A stretch of DNA of 64,000 bases, taken from positions 806,001-870,000 of the forward strand of contig CAVVPZ010000006.1 in assembly GCA_963750255.1 (NCBI GenBank). Direction: 5' to 3'. Made by a program: the position numbers and the translations under genes. The stretch is from DATLED01 sp963750255. Lineage in GTDB: Bacteria; Actinomycetota; Acidimicrobiia; Acidimicrobiales; CADCTF01. Below are positions 15,698-23,286 of the stretch, in pieces. Each line of letters begins with the position of its first letter. The first letter of the stretch is position 1. The notes under the pieces were generated by a model. That model did no database searches. It saw only the letters and a program-made list of their open reading frames with translations, and was not told the DNA's origin.

Positions 15698-16720
15698 GTG
15701 GCCGTTCCACAGCTCGGGCGGCGCGACGCGCTCCTGAAGGCGAAGTGCCGGGCACTGGTCCGGTCCCGGTGGGGCGATGTCGTCGACCGAGGTGTCGATG
15801 CCGCACTGCCGGGCGGCGCCGCCGTCGCCGCCGACAGTCGCGCCTGGGTGCTGGCCGAGGAGGCTCCCGAGCGGGCCCTCGGCGGGGCGCTGGCGTGGGC
15901 GACTCGCCGCAACGGCGCCAGCGGAGAACTCGACGTGATGGCGACAGGATCGGCCGGGGCACTCGCCCGACGGGCGGCCTGGCTGACCACGCCCATCAGG
16001 GTGTGGCCGATCGAGGGAAGCGGCCTCGCCGACCAGCCAGCGAGGCCAGAGCCGATCGCCCCTGCCGCGGCGCCAGACCCGCGTGTCGAACCGCTCCGGG
16101 CCGTGTTCGAGCGAGCCGGAGCGGAGTCGGTGGTCGAGGGCGGCGTGCTGCGGGCCGAGGTCCTCGGACTCGAAGTCGCGCGCGCCGAGATCGACGTCGA
16201 GGGCCCTCGGATGGCGGTCGGCGTCGGCAAGCACGACCGCGAGGCCCAAGAGGAGATCCACGGCCGCAACCAGGGAGTCGACCAGCTGTTCGAGGTCGTG
16301 CGGATCGTGACGGAGCACCGGGTTCACGACGGCGCCGGCCACGCCGCCTTTCACCTGGCGCCCGAGCGTTGGCTCCGGTCGGTGGTCGTCTCCCGCCCCG
16401 ACCTCGTCGGGGCCCGCGACCTCACCGCCGTGCCATCGCCTGTCCGCCGCGACGACTTGCGCCAGAGCGCTCCCGCTCCCGCCGCCGGCACCGATCACAA
16501 CGGCGAGCCGCTGCTCGTCGTGTGCTCCGTGGGCGTCGACCTCGACCTGGTGCCGGTCGCCATCGACGCATGGCTGGCCGATGGCCGCAAGCCCCGCCTG
16601 GTGCTGTGCCTGCCCGAGGGCGACGACCGCGAGGTCACCCGTGACCTCGCCGCGCTCGTACGAGTGCCGACCGAGGTGCGCACCGTCCCGCCGGATTGGC
16701 GGGTTCGTCCCCGGCCGTAG
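15698..16720 (+). CDS. conserved hypothetical protein between rpmE and prfA
   Basis: A 340-residue protein with no membrane segment or signal peptide. It starts at GTG 15698, 22 bases after rpmE (the frame is open from TTG 15608 within rpmE, which is unlikely to be used). The N-terminal third is Ala/Arg-rich (RRDALLKAKCRALVRSRWG, RAWVLAEEAPERALGGALAWA). The middle contains VGVGKHDREAQEEIHG and VTEHRVHDGAGHAAFHLAPERWLRS, and the C-terminus has an alpha/beta look (LLVVCSVGVDLDLVPVAID). I do not recognise a family. Its place among translation genes suggests a housekeeping-linked role but nothing more specific. Confidence 0.8.
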   Translation: MAVPQLGRRDALLKAKCRALVRSRWGDVVDRGVDAALPGGAAVAADSRAWVLAEEAPERALGGALAWATRRNGASGELDVMATGSAGALARRAAWLTTPIRVWPIEGSGLADQPARPEPIAPAAAPDPRVEPLRAVFERAGAESVVEGGVLRAEVLGLEVARAEIDVEGPRMAVGVGKHDREAQEEIHGRNQGVDQLFEVVRIVTEHRVHDGAGHAAFHLAPERWLRSVVVSRPDLVGARDLTAVPSPVRRDDLRQSAPAPAAGTDHNGEPLLVVCSVGVDLDLVPVAIDAWLADGRKPRLVLCLPEGDDREVTRDLAALVRVPTEVRTVPPDWRVRPRP

Positions 16721-16723
16721 AGT
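16718..16723 (+). promoter_or_regulatory. leaderless -10 box before prfA, built on the upstream stop codon
   Basis: TAGAGT begins with the TAG stop of the preceding gene and ends 6 bases before GTG 16730, mirroring the lysA-hom junction. Confidence 0.45.
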
Positions 16724-16729
16724 GCAACG

Positions 16730-17767
16730 GTGCTGGATCGCCTTTCTGACCTCGAGCGGGAGTACGAAGAGGTCCTCCTCCGGCTGAGCGACAACGAGGT
16801 GCTCAGCGACCAGCGCCGGCTGCGGGAGGAGTCTCGCAAGCACAAACAACTCGAGCCCATCGTCGCCGCCTACCGCGAGTACCGGACTTCGGTCGGCGAC
16901 CTCGAGGTGGCGCGCGAACTCGGCATGAAGGACGAAGTCGACCTCGCCGAGCGGCGGATCGCCGAGCTCGAGGAGGAGCTCAAGGTGCTCCTGCTCCCCA
17001 AGGATCCCAACGACGACAAGAACGTCATCGTCGAGCTGCGGGGGGCCGAGGGCGGCGAGGAGGCCAACCTTTTTGCCCGCGACCTGTTCGAGATGTACCA
17101 GCGCTACGCCGACCGGCTCGGGTGGAAGCTCGAAGTGCTGAACTCGGACTCGTCCGACATGGGCGGATTCAACGAGGTCACCTTTCTTGTCAAGGGAGAC
17201 AACGTGTGGACGCGCATGAAGTTCGAGGGTGGGGTGCATCGCGTGCAGCGGGTGCCGGCCACCGAGAGCCAGGGACGCATCCACACGTCGTCGGCCACGG
17301 CGACGGTGCTGCCCGAGGCCGAAGAGGTCGACTTCGAGATCGACATGAACGACCTCCAATTCGACGTGTATCGCTCGAGCGGGCCAGGCGGCCAGAGCGT
17401 CAACACCACCGACTCGGCCGTGCGCGTGACCCACAAGCCGACGGGCGTGGTGGTGGCCATGCAGGACGAGAAGAGCCAGATCCAGAACCGGGCCAAGGCG
17501 CTCGTCGTCCTCAGGTCTCGGCTGTTGAAACTCGACCAGGACCGCAAGCAGGCGGAGCTGTCCGAGCAGCGCAAGGACCAGGTGGGCTCGGGCGGGCGGT
17601 CGGAGAAGATCCGCACCTACAACTTCAAGGAGAACCGGGTCACCGACCATCGGGTCAACGTCACGCTCTACAAGCTCGACAAGATCCTCGGTGCCGGCGA
17701 ACTCGATGAGATCACCGAGGCGCTCATCGCCGACGAGCGGGCCCGGCAGCTCTCGTCGGACGAGTGA
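16730..17767 (+). CDS. prfA: peptide chain release factor 1
   Basis: A 345-residue class I release factor that reads UAA and UAG. The GGQ motif is in SSGPGGQSVNTTDSAV and the RF1-specific tripeptide PxT is PAT in VQRVPATESQGRIHT, which separates it from RF2 (SPF). The N-terminal coiled-coil domain is present. The GTG start at 16730 follows TAGAGT by 6 bases. Its stop overlaps the start of prmC (GTGA), the enzyme that methylates the GGQ glutamine of this protein. Confidence 0.97.
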   Translation: MLDRLSDLEREYEEVLLRLSDNEVLSDQRRLREESRKHKQLEPIVAAYREYRTSVGDLEVARELGMKDEVDLAERRIAELEEELKVLLLPKDPNDDKNVIVELRGAEGGEEANLFARDLFEMYQRYADRLGWKLEVLNSDSSDMGGFNEVTFLVKGDNVWTRMKFEGGVHRVQRVPATESQGRIHTSSATATVLPEAEEVDFEIDMNDLQFDVYRSSGPGGQSVNTTDSAVRVTHKPTGVVVAMQDEKSQIQNRAKALVVLRSRLLKLDQDRKQAELSEQRKDQVGSGGRSEKIRTYNFKENRVTDHRVNVTLYKLDKILGAGELDEITEALIADERARQLSSDE

Positions 17768-18618
17768 CCGACCCTCCCGTCACGTGGCGGGACCTTCTCA
17801 CCGACGCCACCCGTCGGCTGGGCTCCGACATCGAGGCCCGCCGCATCGTCGAGCGAGCATCGGGCTACGAGGGCGGGGAGTACGCACTCGGCCTCGGCGA
17901 GCCCGTACCGGATCGGGCCCACCCGTTCTTCGACCGGCTCGTCGATCGGCGAGCGGCCGGCGAACCGCTCCAGTACGTCCTGGGCTCGTGGGGTTTTCGT
18001 CGCCTCGACCTGTTCGTTGATCGCCGGGTGTTGATCCCCCGGCCCGAGACGGAGATGGTCGTGCAGGTCGCCTTGGCCGAACTGTCCCGCCTCGGCCCCG
18101 ATCCCCAGGTCGTCGACCTCGGAACCGGGTCGGGTGCAATTGCACTTTCGATCGCCGTGGAGGCCCCGAGGGCGCGGGTGCTCGCCACCGACCGCTCGGC
18201 TGACGCCCTCGACGTGGCCGCCGCCAACCTGGCCGGGATCGGCACGCTCGCCGCCGGGCGGGTGCGGCTGGCCGAGGGCGACTGGTTCGATGCGGTGCCT
18301 TCGATGCTCCGCGGCCGCATTCAGCTCGTGGTGTCGAATCCGCCCTACGTCGCCGAGGGCGACGAACTTCCCGAGGAGGTGGCGGCGTGGGAGCCGGCCG
18401 ACGCCCTCCGAGCCGGGCCCGAGGGCCTCGACGACATCGAGCGGATCGTGGCCGGTGCCCCGGCGTGGTTGGCCCGACCCGGCGTTCTCGTCGTCGAGTT
18501 GTCGCCGCCCCAAGGGGAACGGGCGACGGCGCTGGCCTTCGCCGCCGGTGCGTCGTCGGCCGAGATCCGCCGCGACCTCTCCGAGCGCGACCGCATGCTG
18601 GTGGCTCGGTTCGAATGA
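17764..18618 (+). CDS. prmC: peptide chain release factor N5-glutamine methyltransferase
   Basis: A 284-residue SAM-dependent methyltransferase that modifies the Gln of the GGQ motif in release factors. It has an N-terminal helical domain, motif I VVDLGTGSGAIALSIA, acidic motif VLATDRSADAL and the diagnostic substrate-glutamine motif VVSNPPYV. GTG 17764 overlaps the prfA stop by four bases, so enzyme and substrate are co-translated. Confidence 0.96.
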   Translation: MTDPPVTWRDLLTDATRRLGSDIEARRIVERASGYEGGEYALGLGEPVPDRAHPFFDRLVDRRAAGEPLQYVLGSWGFRRLDLFVDRRVLIPRPETEMVVQVALAELSRLGPDPQVVDLGTGSGAIALSIAVEAPRARVLATDRSADALDVAAANLAGIGTLAAGRVRLAEGDWFDAVPSMLRGRIQLVVSNPPYVAEGDELPEEVAAWEPADALRAGPEGLDDIERIVAGAPAWLARPGVLVVELSPPQGERATALAFAAGASSAEIRRDLSERDRMLVARFE

Positions 18619-18631
18619 CCAGGTTCGACCA

Positions 18632-19249
18632 GTGAGCGACGAGCACCTGATGGACGCCTCCGATCCTGCCGCCTTCGATCGAGCCGTCGAGGTCCTGCGT
18701 TCGGGGGAGGTGGTGGCTGTCCCCACCGACACCGTCTACGGCGTTGCCGTCGATGCCTTCCGCGCCGATGCCATCGACCTTCTGTTCGTGGCCAAGGACC
18801 GGCCCCGCGACGTGCAGCTACCGGTGCTCATCGCTTCGCCCGACGACCTCGCCGGCCTTGTCGAGGGACCGGTCGACGTGGTGGTGCGGACCTTGATGGA
18901 GCGCCACTGGCCCGGAGCCCTGACGATCGTCGTCCCCCGCCGATCGAGCCTGGCCGGCGTCGACCTCGGCGGCGACGCCGCCACCATCGGCTTACGGTGC
19001 CCCGATCACCGCCTCGTGCGCGACCTCTGTCGAGCCGTCGGACCCCTGGCCACCACCTCGGCCAACCGGCATGGCGAACCCACGCCTCCCGATGCCGCTG
19101 GCGTGGCTGCGGTGCTCGGCGACGGCGTTGGCCTCGTCCTCGATGGCGGCACCTGTGAGGGCGCGCCCTCGACCGTCGTGGAGGTCGTCGGCGACGACCT
19201 CGTCGTCCTGCGCAACGGACGCATCCCCGCCGCCTCCCTCCTCGGCTGA
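18632..19249 (+). CDS. tsaC: L-threonylcarbamoyladenylate synthase (TsaC/Sua5 family)
   Basis: A 205-residue YrdC-fold enzyme that makes threonylcarbamoyl-AMP for the t6A37 modification of ANN-decoding tRNAs. Characteristic segments are VVAVPTDTVYGVAVDAF, the lysine/arginine KDRPRDVQLPVLI, HWPGALTIVVPRR, TIGLRCPDH and GPLATTSANRHGEPTP. The C-terminal Sua5 extension is absent, so it is TsaC-like. GTG 18632 lies 14 bases after prmC; ATG 18650 is an alternative that would shorten it by six residues. Confidence 0.93.
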   Translation: MSDEHLMDASDPAAFDRAVEVLRSGEVVAVPTDTVYGVAVDAFRADAIDLLFVAKDRPRDVQLPVLIASPDDLAGLVEGPVDVVVRTLMERHWPGALTIVVPRRSSLAGVDLGGDAATIGLRCPDHRLVRDLCRAVGPLATTSANRHGEPTPPDAAGVAAVLGDGVGLVLDGGTCEGAPSTVVEVVGDDLVVLRNGRIPAASLLG

Positions 19250-19267
19250 TCGCCGTCCCCGAGGGCC

Positions 19268-19339
19268 GTTGGCGTGGCCGAAACGGTCGCCGTCTCGGCC
19301 ACCGCAACGCCGTTCCACGACCGCAACGGCCACACCAAC
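19268..19339. repeat. 72-bp palindromic intergenic repeat, copy A
   Basis: An inverted-repeat-rich element (ends GTTGGCGTGGCCG and CGGCCACACCAAC) in the convergent gap between tsaC and a minus-strand methyltransferase. About three quarters of its bases match the reverse complement of 32957-33028. It may serve as a bidirectional terminator or a REP-like repeat. Confidence 0.65.
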
Positions 19340-19367
19340 GCCCAGGGGGCCGGGCTGACCGGCGTCG

Positions 19368-19970
19368 TCAGGCCCGGCCGGTCACGACGCAGATGGGGTC
19401 GTCGGGGGAGGGGAGTCGGGCGGCGTCGATGTCGCCGAAGCCGGCCGATGCCATGACCGCCCGGACGTAGTCGGCGTGCATCGCGGGGGTGGCGTGTCGC
19501 CAGACGGCGACCGCCTTTGTGGGGAAGCAGCGGTTGGAGAACGCGACGGCGAACACCGAACCGGGGCGCAGCACCCGCTTTGTCTCGGCGAAGACCGCGA
19601 CAGGACTTGTCAGGTATTGCACGCTCACCGTGCAGACCGCGGCGTCGAAGGTCGCGTCAGGCCAGCGAAGCACCGAATCAGCGTTGAGGTCTTGGACGAC
19701 CCAGTCGTCGAGTTGCGGGTTGTCGTCCATCTCGGCGCCGTTCATGCCCAAGCCGGTGACCGGTCCGAGGCCGTGGTGGGGGAGATGCGAGCGCCACGAC
19801 GACATCAGGTCGAGCACGGCGGCGGCGGGCGGGAGGATCTCGCCGTAGAAGCTGCGCAACGCCTCGATGGCCCCGTCCTCGATGTGGGTGACCTTGCGGG
19901 TGACGGAGTAGAAGATGCCGTCGTCGGCCTCGTCATCGCGAGCGAACGGGTTGGTGGCGGAGTCGCTCAC
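19368..19970 (-). CDS. SAM-dependent methyltransferase (type 11-like)
   Basis: A 200-residue protein beginning SDSATNPFARDDEADDGIFY. The SAM site is reduced: AAVLDLMSSWRSHLP replaces the usual DxGxGxG, while the rest of the fold (VTGLGMNGAEM, WVVQDLNADSVLRWPDATFDAAVC, ETKRVLRPGSVFAVAFS) follows the methyltransferase pattern. This class is often annotated as methyltransferase type 11 in actinobacteria. GTG 19970 overlaps the stop of the upstream thiolase-like gene (GTGA), so the two form an operon. Activity is unproven given the altered motif I. Confidence 0.8.
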   Translation of the reverse strand: MSDSATNPFARDDEADDGIFYSVTRKVTHIEDGAIEALRSFYGEILPPAAAVLDLMSSWRSHLPHHGLGPVTGLGMNGAEMDDNPQLDDWVVQDLNADSVLRWPDATFDAAVCTVSVQYLTSPVAVFAETKRVLRPGSVFAVAFSNRCFPTKAVAVWRHATPAMHADYVRAVMASAGFGDIDAARLPSPDDPICVVTGRA

Positions 19971-21463
19971 GCCAGCGTGAGTTGCCCGCCCCGCACAGCG
20001 GCGACGTGTCCGACGAGGTCGTCGGACGTGAGCGCGGCGAGCAGACCGGGTTCGGTCGAGTTGGCCCACGTGCGGCGTCCGTCAGCGAGGAGCGCGCCGA
20101 TGATGCCCAACTGCGGCGAGCCATCGCGCTCGTGCAGGACGGTGTAGGCCTCGATGGTGGCCGGCCCTTCGTGGTCGGTCGCCACCTGGCGGGCGGGCGA
20201 CGAGTCGACGTCGGGCTGGCCGCTGCGCCACCGGAAGCCGTCTGCCGGCGGCGTCGTCGAATAGATGCCCAGTGCGTGCTTGGTCAGGTAGTACCCGTTG
20301 GCCGTCACGAGTCCGTACGCGCCGGCGTCTTCCCGGAGACGTCCGACCATGGCGGCGATGGCGTGCGTCACGTAGTTGTTGCCGGGCCCGCCACCGAAGC
20401 AGAGCCCGCCGGTGACCGTCGGCGCCCTCGATGGATCCCAGGCGTCGATGCCGAGTTCGAGCGCGCCGACCTCGACAGCCGACGGGAAGCACGAGTACAA
20501 GTCGAGGTGAGCGACGTCGTCGACGCCGATGCCAGCGCCCTCGAAGCCGTGTCGCCCGCACGCGGCAATGGCCGGCGAACGACCGAGTTCCCATCGGTTC
20601 GAGACGAACCAGTGATCGTTGGCATCGGAACCGCTACGCAGGAACACCCAGCGGTCCGACGGGATGCCGGCGGCTTCGGCGGCCGCCACGGAGCAGACGA
20701 TCACGGCCGCGGCCTGGTCGACCTGGAGGTTGGAGTTCATGAGCTTCGGATAGGGGAAGCCGATCATCCGGTTGTCGTCGTTGACGCCGCGGATCTCCTC
20801 GGCGGTCTTCGGCTCGGGTGACCAGGCGTAGGGATTGGTCGAGGCAACCTCGGAGAATCGGGCCCACAACTCCGAGATTTTCACCTGGTGCTCGTCGACC
20901 GACCGCCCTGCGTCGGCCCGGACGGCGCACTCGAAGATGGGATAGATCTGCGTCGGGACGACCAGCGACCGTGACGACTCATAGTCACTCGTCCCGGGCT
21001 TGTCCTCGCCCACGACGCGATCGGGCGCAGCGGCGTCGTCCTGCTTGGGCCAGCCCAGGTCTTCGCCGTTCTTGGCCGCCAGTCGCCGCGTGTACATCGC
21101 CTCGGCGCCGGTGATGAGCACCACATCCTGACGGCCTTCGGTGATGGCCAGCGCCGCCTGGTTGACGAGGCTCTGGGGGCTGTTGCCGCCAGTGGTGTGG
21201 CGTACGCGCTCCTTGGGTTCGATGCCGAGGGCGGCGGCGACGATCGCGGACGGGTCGGGCGCTCGCCACGACATCGACTCGATGCACTGGAGGGAGTCGG
21301 CTCGCTCGAGGAGGCCGTTGCCGGCGCCGCTGTCGGCTGCCGCCAGGCGAAGGACCTCGGCCATCATCTCGGGCGGAGAGGCCAATCCGACCACGCTTCC
21401 GGAGGGCTTCCGGGTCAACTGGCCGACACCGACGATGACGGGGAGGCGGGGGTCGAGGCTCAC
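19967..21463 (-). CDS. thiolase-like protein (TLP1 type) lacking both catalytic cysteines
   Basis: A 498-residue thiolase-superfamily protein. The nucleophile region reads RHTTGGNSPQSLVNQAALA with no Cys, and the region where true thiolases have GHPxGxTG reads GGGPGNNYVTHAIAAM. The terminal CxGGG is absent. After about residue 430 an extra C-terminal domain follows (ATIEAYTVLHERDG to GGQLTLA), as in mycobacterial TLP1 proteins. It may bind CoA esters without Claisen chemistry. The GTG start at 21463 follows a minus-strand TACTCT box by 7 bases. It forms an operon with the downstream methyltransferase. Confidence 0.85.
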   Translation of the reverse strand: MSLDPRLPVIVGVGQLTRKPSGSVVGLASPPEMMAEVLRLAAADSGAGNGLLERADSLQCIESMSWRAPDPSAIVAAALGIEPKERVRHTTGGNSPQSLVNQAALAITEGRQDVVLITGAEAMYTRRLAAKNGEDLGWPKQDDAAAPDRVVGEDKPGTSDYESSRSLVVPTQIYPIFECAVRADAGRSVDEHQVKISELWARFSEVASTNPYAWSPEPKTAEEIRGVNDDNRMIGFPYPKLMNSNLQVDQAAAVIVCSVAAAEAAGIPSDRWVFLRSGSDANDHWFVSNRWELGRSPAIAACGRHGFEGAGIGVDDVAHLDLYSCFPSAVEVGALELGIDAWDPSRAPTVTGGLCFGGGPGNNYVTHAIAAMVGRLREDAGAYGLVTANGYYLTKHALGIYSTTPPADGFRWRSGQPDVDSSPARQVATDHEGPATIEAYTVLHERDGSPQLGIIGALLADGRRTWANSTEPGLLAALTSDDLVGHVAAVRGGQLTLA

Positions 21464-21470
21464 GGGCCGG

Positions 21471-21480
21471 AGAGTAGTCT
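21471..21480. promoter_or_regulatory. overlapping divergent leaderless promoters
   Basis: AGAGTAGTCT contains a minus-strand TACTCT (21476-21471) and a plus-strand TAGTCT (21475-21480) that share the central TA. Each is exactly 7 bases from its translation start (GTG 21463 and ATC 21488). The same 24-bp geometry occurs at 34033-34056. Confidence 0.5.
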
Positions 21481-21487
21481 CAGCCCC

Positions 21488-22042
21488 ATCGACGTCCTTC
21501 TTGTGTGCACCGGCAACATCTGCCGCTCGCCGATGGCCGAGGGTTTCCTGCGGGATCGCCTGGAGCGTCGCGGCGTGCGGGCCAGGGTCCATTCGGCGGG
21601 CCTGCGCGCCCCGGGTCAGCCGGCCAGCGCCCATGGCGTGTCGGTGCTGGCCGAGCGCTCGATCGACCTGCGGGCCCACCGGAGCACGAGCCTCGACGCC
21701 AGTCTGATCGCTTGGACCGATCTCCTCCTCGGCATGGCGCGGATGCACGTCCGCGAAGCCGTCGTGCTCCGGCCCGAAGCCTTCGGCCGGTCGTTCACCC
21801 TCAAGGAACTCGTGCGCCGAGGCGAGGAGATCGGTGGTCGCGCCCCCGATCAGGCGCTCGACGAGTGGTTGGCCAAGGCCCACACCGGTCGCACCACCAA
21901 CGATCTCCTCGGCGACGCCCCCGACGACGACATCTTCGATCCCATCGGTTCGAGCCGAGCGCGATACGAAGAGACGGCGACCGAGATCGAGGACTTGGTC
22001 GACCGACTGGTCACGCTTCTCTTCGGACAGGAGACCTTCTGA
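21488..22042 (+). CDS. low molecular weight protein-tyrosine phosphatase, apparent ATC start
   Basis: About 184 residues. The phosphatase loop CTGNICRSP (C-x5-R-S) follows an opening strand IDVLLV, and the general-acid loop is DIFDPIG near the C-terminus, so catalysis looks intact. Such enzymes dephosphorylate tyrosines, often those of exopolysaccharide kinases. No ATG, GTG or TTG occurs in frame close upstream. GTG 21503 would remove the first strand, and more distant starts lie inside the antisense gene. The best initiator by promoter geometry is ATC 21488. The stop overlaps glyA (TGATG). Confidence 0.8.
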   Translation: MDVLLVCTGNICRSPMAEGFLRDRLERRGVRARVHSAGLRAPGQPASAHGVSVLAERSIDLRAHRSTSLDASLIAWTDLLLGMARMHVREAVVLRPEAFGRSFTLKELVRRGEEIGGRAPDQALDEWLAKAHTGRTTNDLLGDAPDDDIFDPIGSSRARYEETATEIEDLVDRLVTLLFGQETF

Positions 22043-23286
22043 TGCCCACCGACTTTCCACGCGACGACGAGTTGTTCGCCATCATCGACCGCGAGGTCGA
22101 GCGCCAGAACACGACGCTGCAGCTCATCGCCTCGGAGAACTTCACCTCGCGCCAGGTCATGGAGGCCACGGGCTCGGCACTGACCAACAAATACTCCGAG
22201 GGATATCCCGGCAAGCGGTACTACGGCGGCAACCGGGTCATCGATGACGTCGAAGACCTCGCCCGCGATCGGGTCAAGGCCCTCTTCGGCGCCGAGCACG
22301 CCAACGTCCAGCCCCACTCCGGGGCCAGCGCCAACATGGCCGTGTACCTCGGGCTCCTCGAGCCCGGCGACACCGTGCTCGGCATGCGCCTCGACCAGGG
22401 CGGCCATCTCACCCACGGATCACCGGTCAACGCCTCGGGGAAGCTGTATCGCTTCGTCTCCTACGGCGTCACGCCGAGCGACGAGCGCATCGACTACGAG
22501 GCGCTCGGCGATCTGGCCCGGGCCGAGCGCCCCAAGATGATCGTCGCCGGGGCCACCGCCTACCCACGCATCATCGATCCCGAGCCGATCGCTCGAATCG
22601 CCGAAGAAGTCGGCGCGCTCTTTCTCTTCGACGCGGCCCACATCGCCGGGCTCATCGCCGGGGGCCAGCACCCCAACCCCGTCCCGTACGCCGACGTCGT
22701 CACGTTCACAACCCACAAGACCCTGCGGGGGCCTCGGGGTGGTTGCATCCTCTCGCGCGCCGACCACGCCGAGGCGATCGACAAAGCGGTGTTCCCCGGT
22801 TTCCAGGGCGGACCGCTTGAGCACGTGATCGCGGCCAAGGCGGTGGCCTTCCACGAGGCCGCCCAGCCCGCCTTCCAGGCGTATGCGGCGCAGATCGTGA
22901 AGAACGCCGCTGCGCTCGCTGCGGCCCTCGCCGGTCAAGGCTTCCGCCTCGTGTCCGGCGGGACCGACAACCACCTGATGCTCGTCGACCTGCGCACGTT
23001 CAACGAGGATCTGAGCGGCAAGAAGGCTCGCCTCGCCCTCGACCGCGCCGGCATCACCCTCAACGAGAACACGGTCCCCGACGACCCTCGCCCGCCCTAC
23101 ATCACCTCGGGGCTTCGCATCGGCACACCCTCGGTGACGACGGCGGGAATGACCGAGCCCGAGATGGCCACGATCGCCGAATTGATCCACCGCGTGCTCG
23201 CCGCCGTCGGCGACGACAACGTCGAGCGGGCCGTGCTCGACGAGGTCAACGCCCTCTGCTCGAAGTTCACGCCCTACCCGGCGTGA
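22042..23286 (+). CDS. glyA: serine hydroxymethyltransferase
   Basis: A 414-residue PLP enzyme that interconverts serine and glycine with transfer of a one-carbon unit to tetrahydrofolate. Motifs: TLQLIASENFTSRQVMEA, NKYSEGYPGKRYYGG, HVQPHSG-like NVQPHSGASANMAVY, the PLP lysine in VVTFTTHKTLRGPRGG, and TSGLRIGTPSVTT. ATG 22042 overlaps the phosphatase stop and has an AGGAGA ribosome site. Its own stop overlaps the start of the next gene (GTGA). Confidence 0.97.
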   Translation: MPTDFPRDDELFAIIDREVERQNTTLQLIASENFTSRQVMEATGSALTNKYSEGYPGKRYYGGNRVIDDVEDLARDRVKALFGAEHANVQPHSGASANMAVYLGLLEPGDTVLGMRLDQGGHLTHGSPVNASGKLYRFVSYGVTPSDERIDYEALGDLARAERPKMIVAGATAYPRIIDPEPIARIAEEVGALFLFDAAHIAGLIAGGQHPNPVPYADVVTFTTHKTLRGPRGGCILSRADHAEAIDKAVFPGFQGGPLEHVIAAKAVAFHEAAQPAFQAYAAQIVKNAAALAAALAGQGFRLVSGGTDNHLMLVDLRTFNEDLSGKKARLALDRAGITLNENTVPDDPRPPYITSGLRIGTPSVTTAGMTEPEMATIAELIHRVLAAVGDDNVERAVLDEVNALCSKFTPYPA

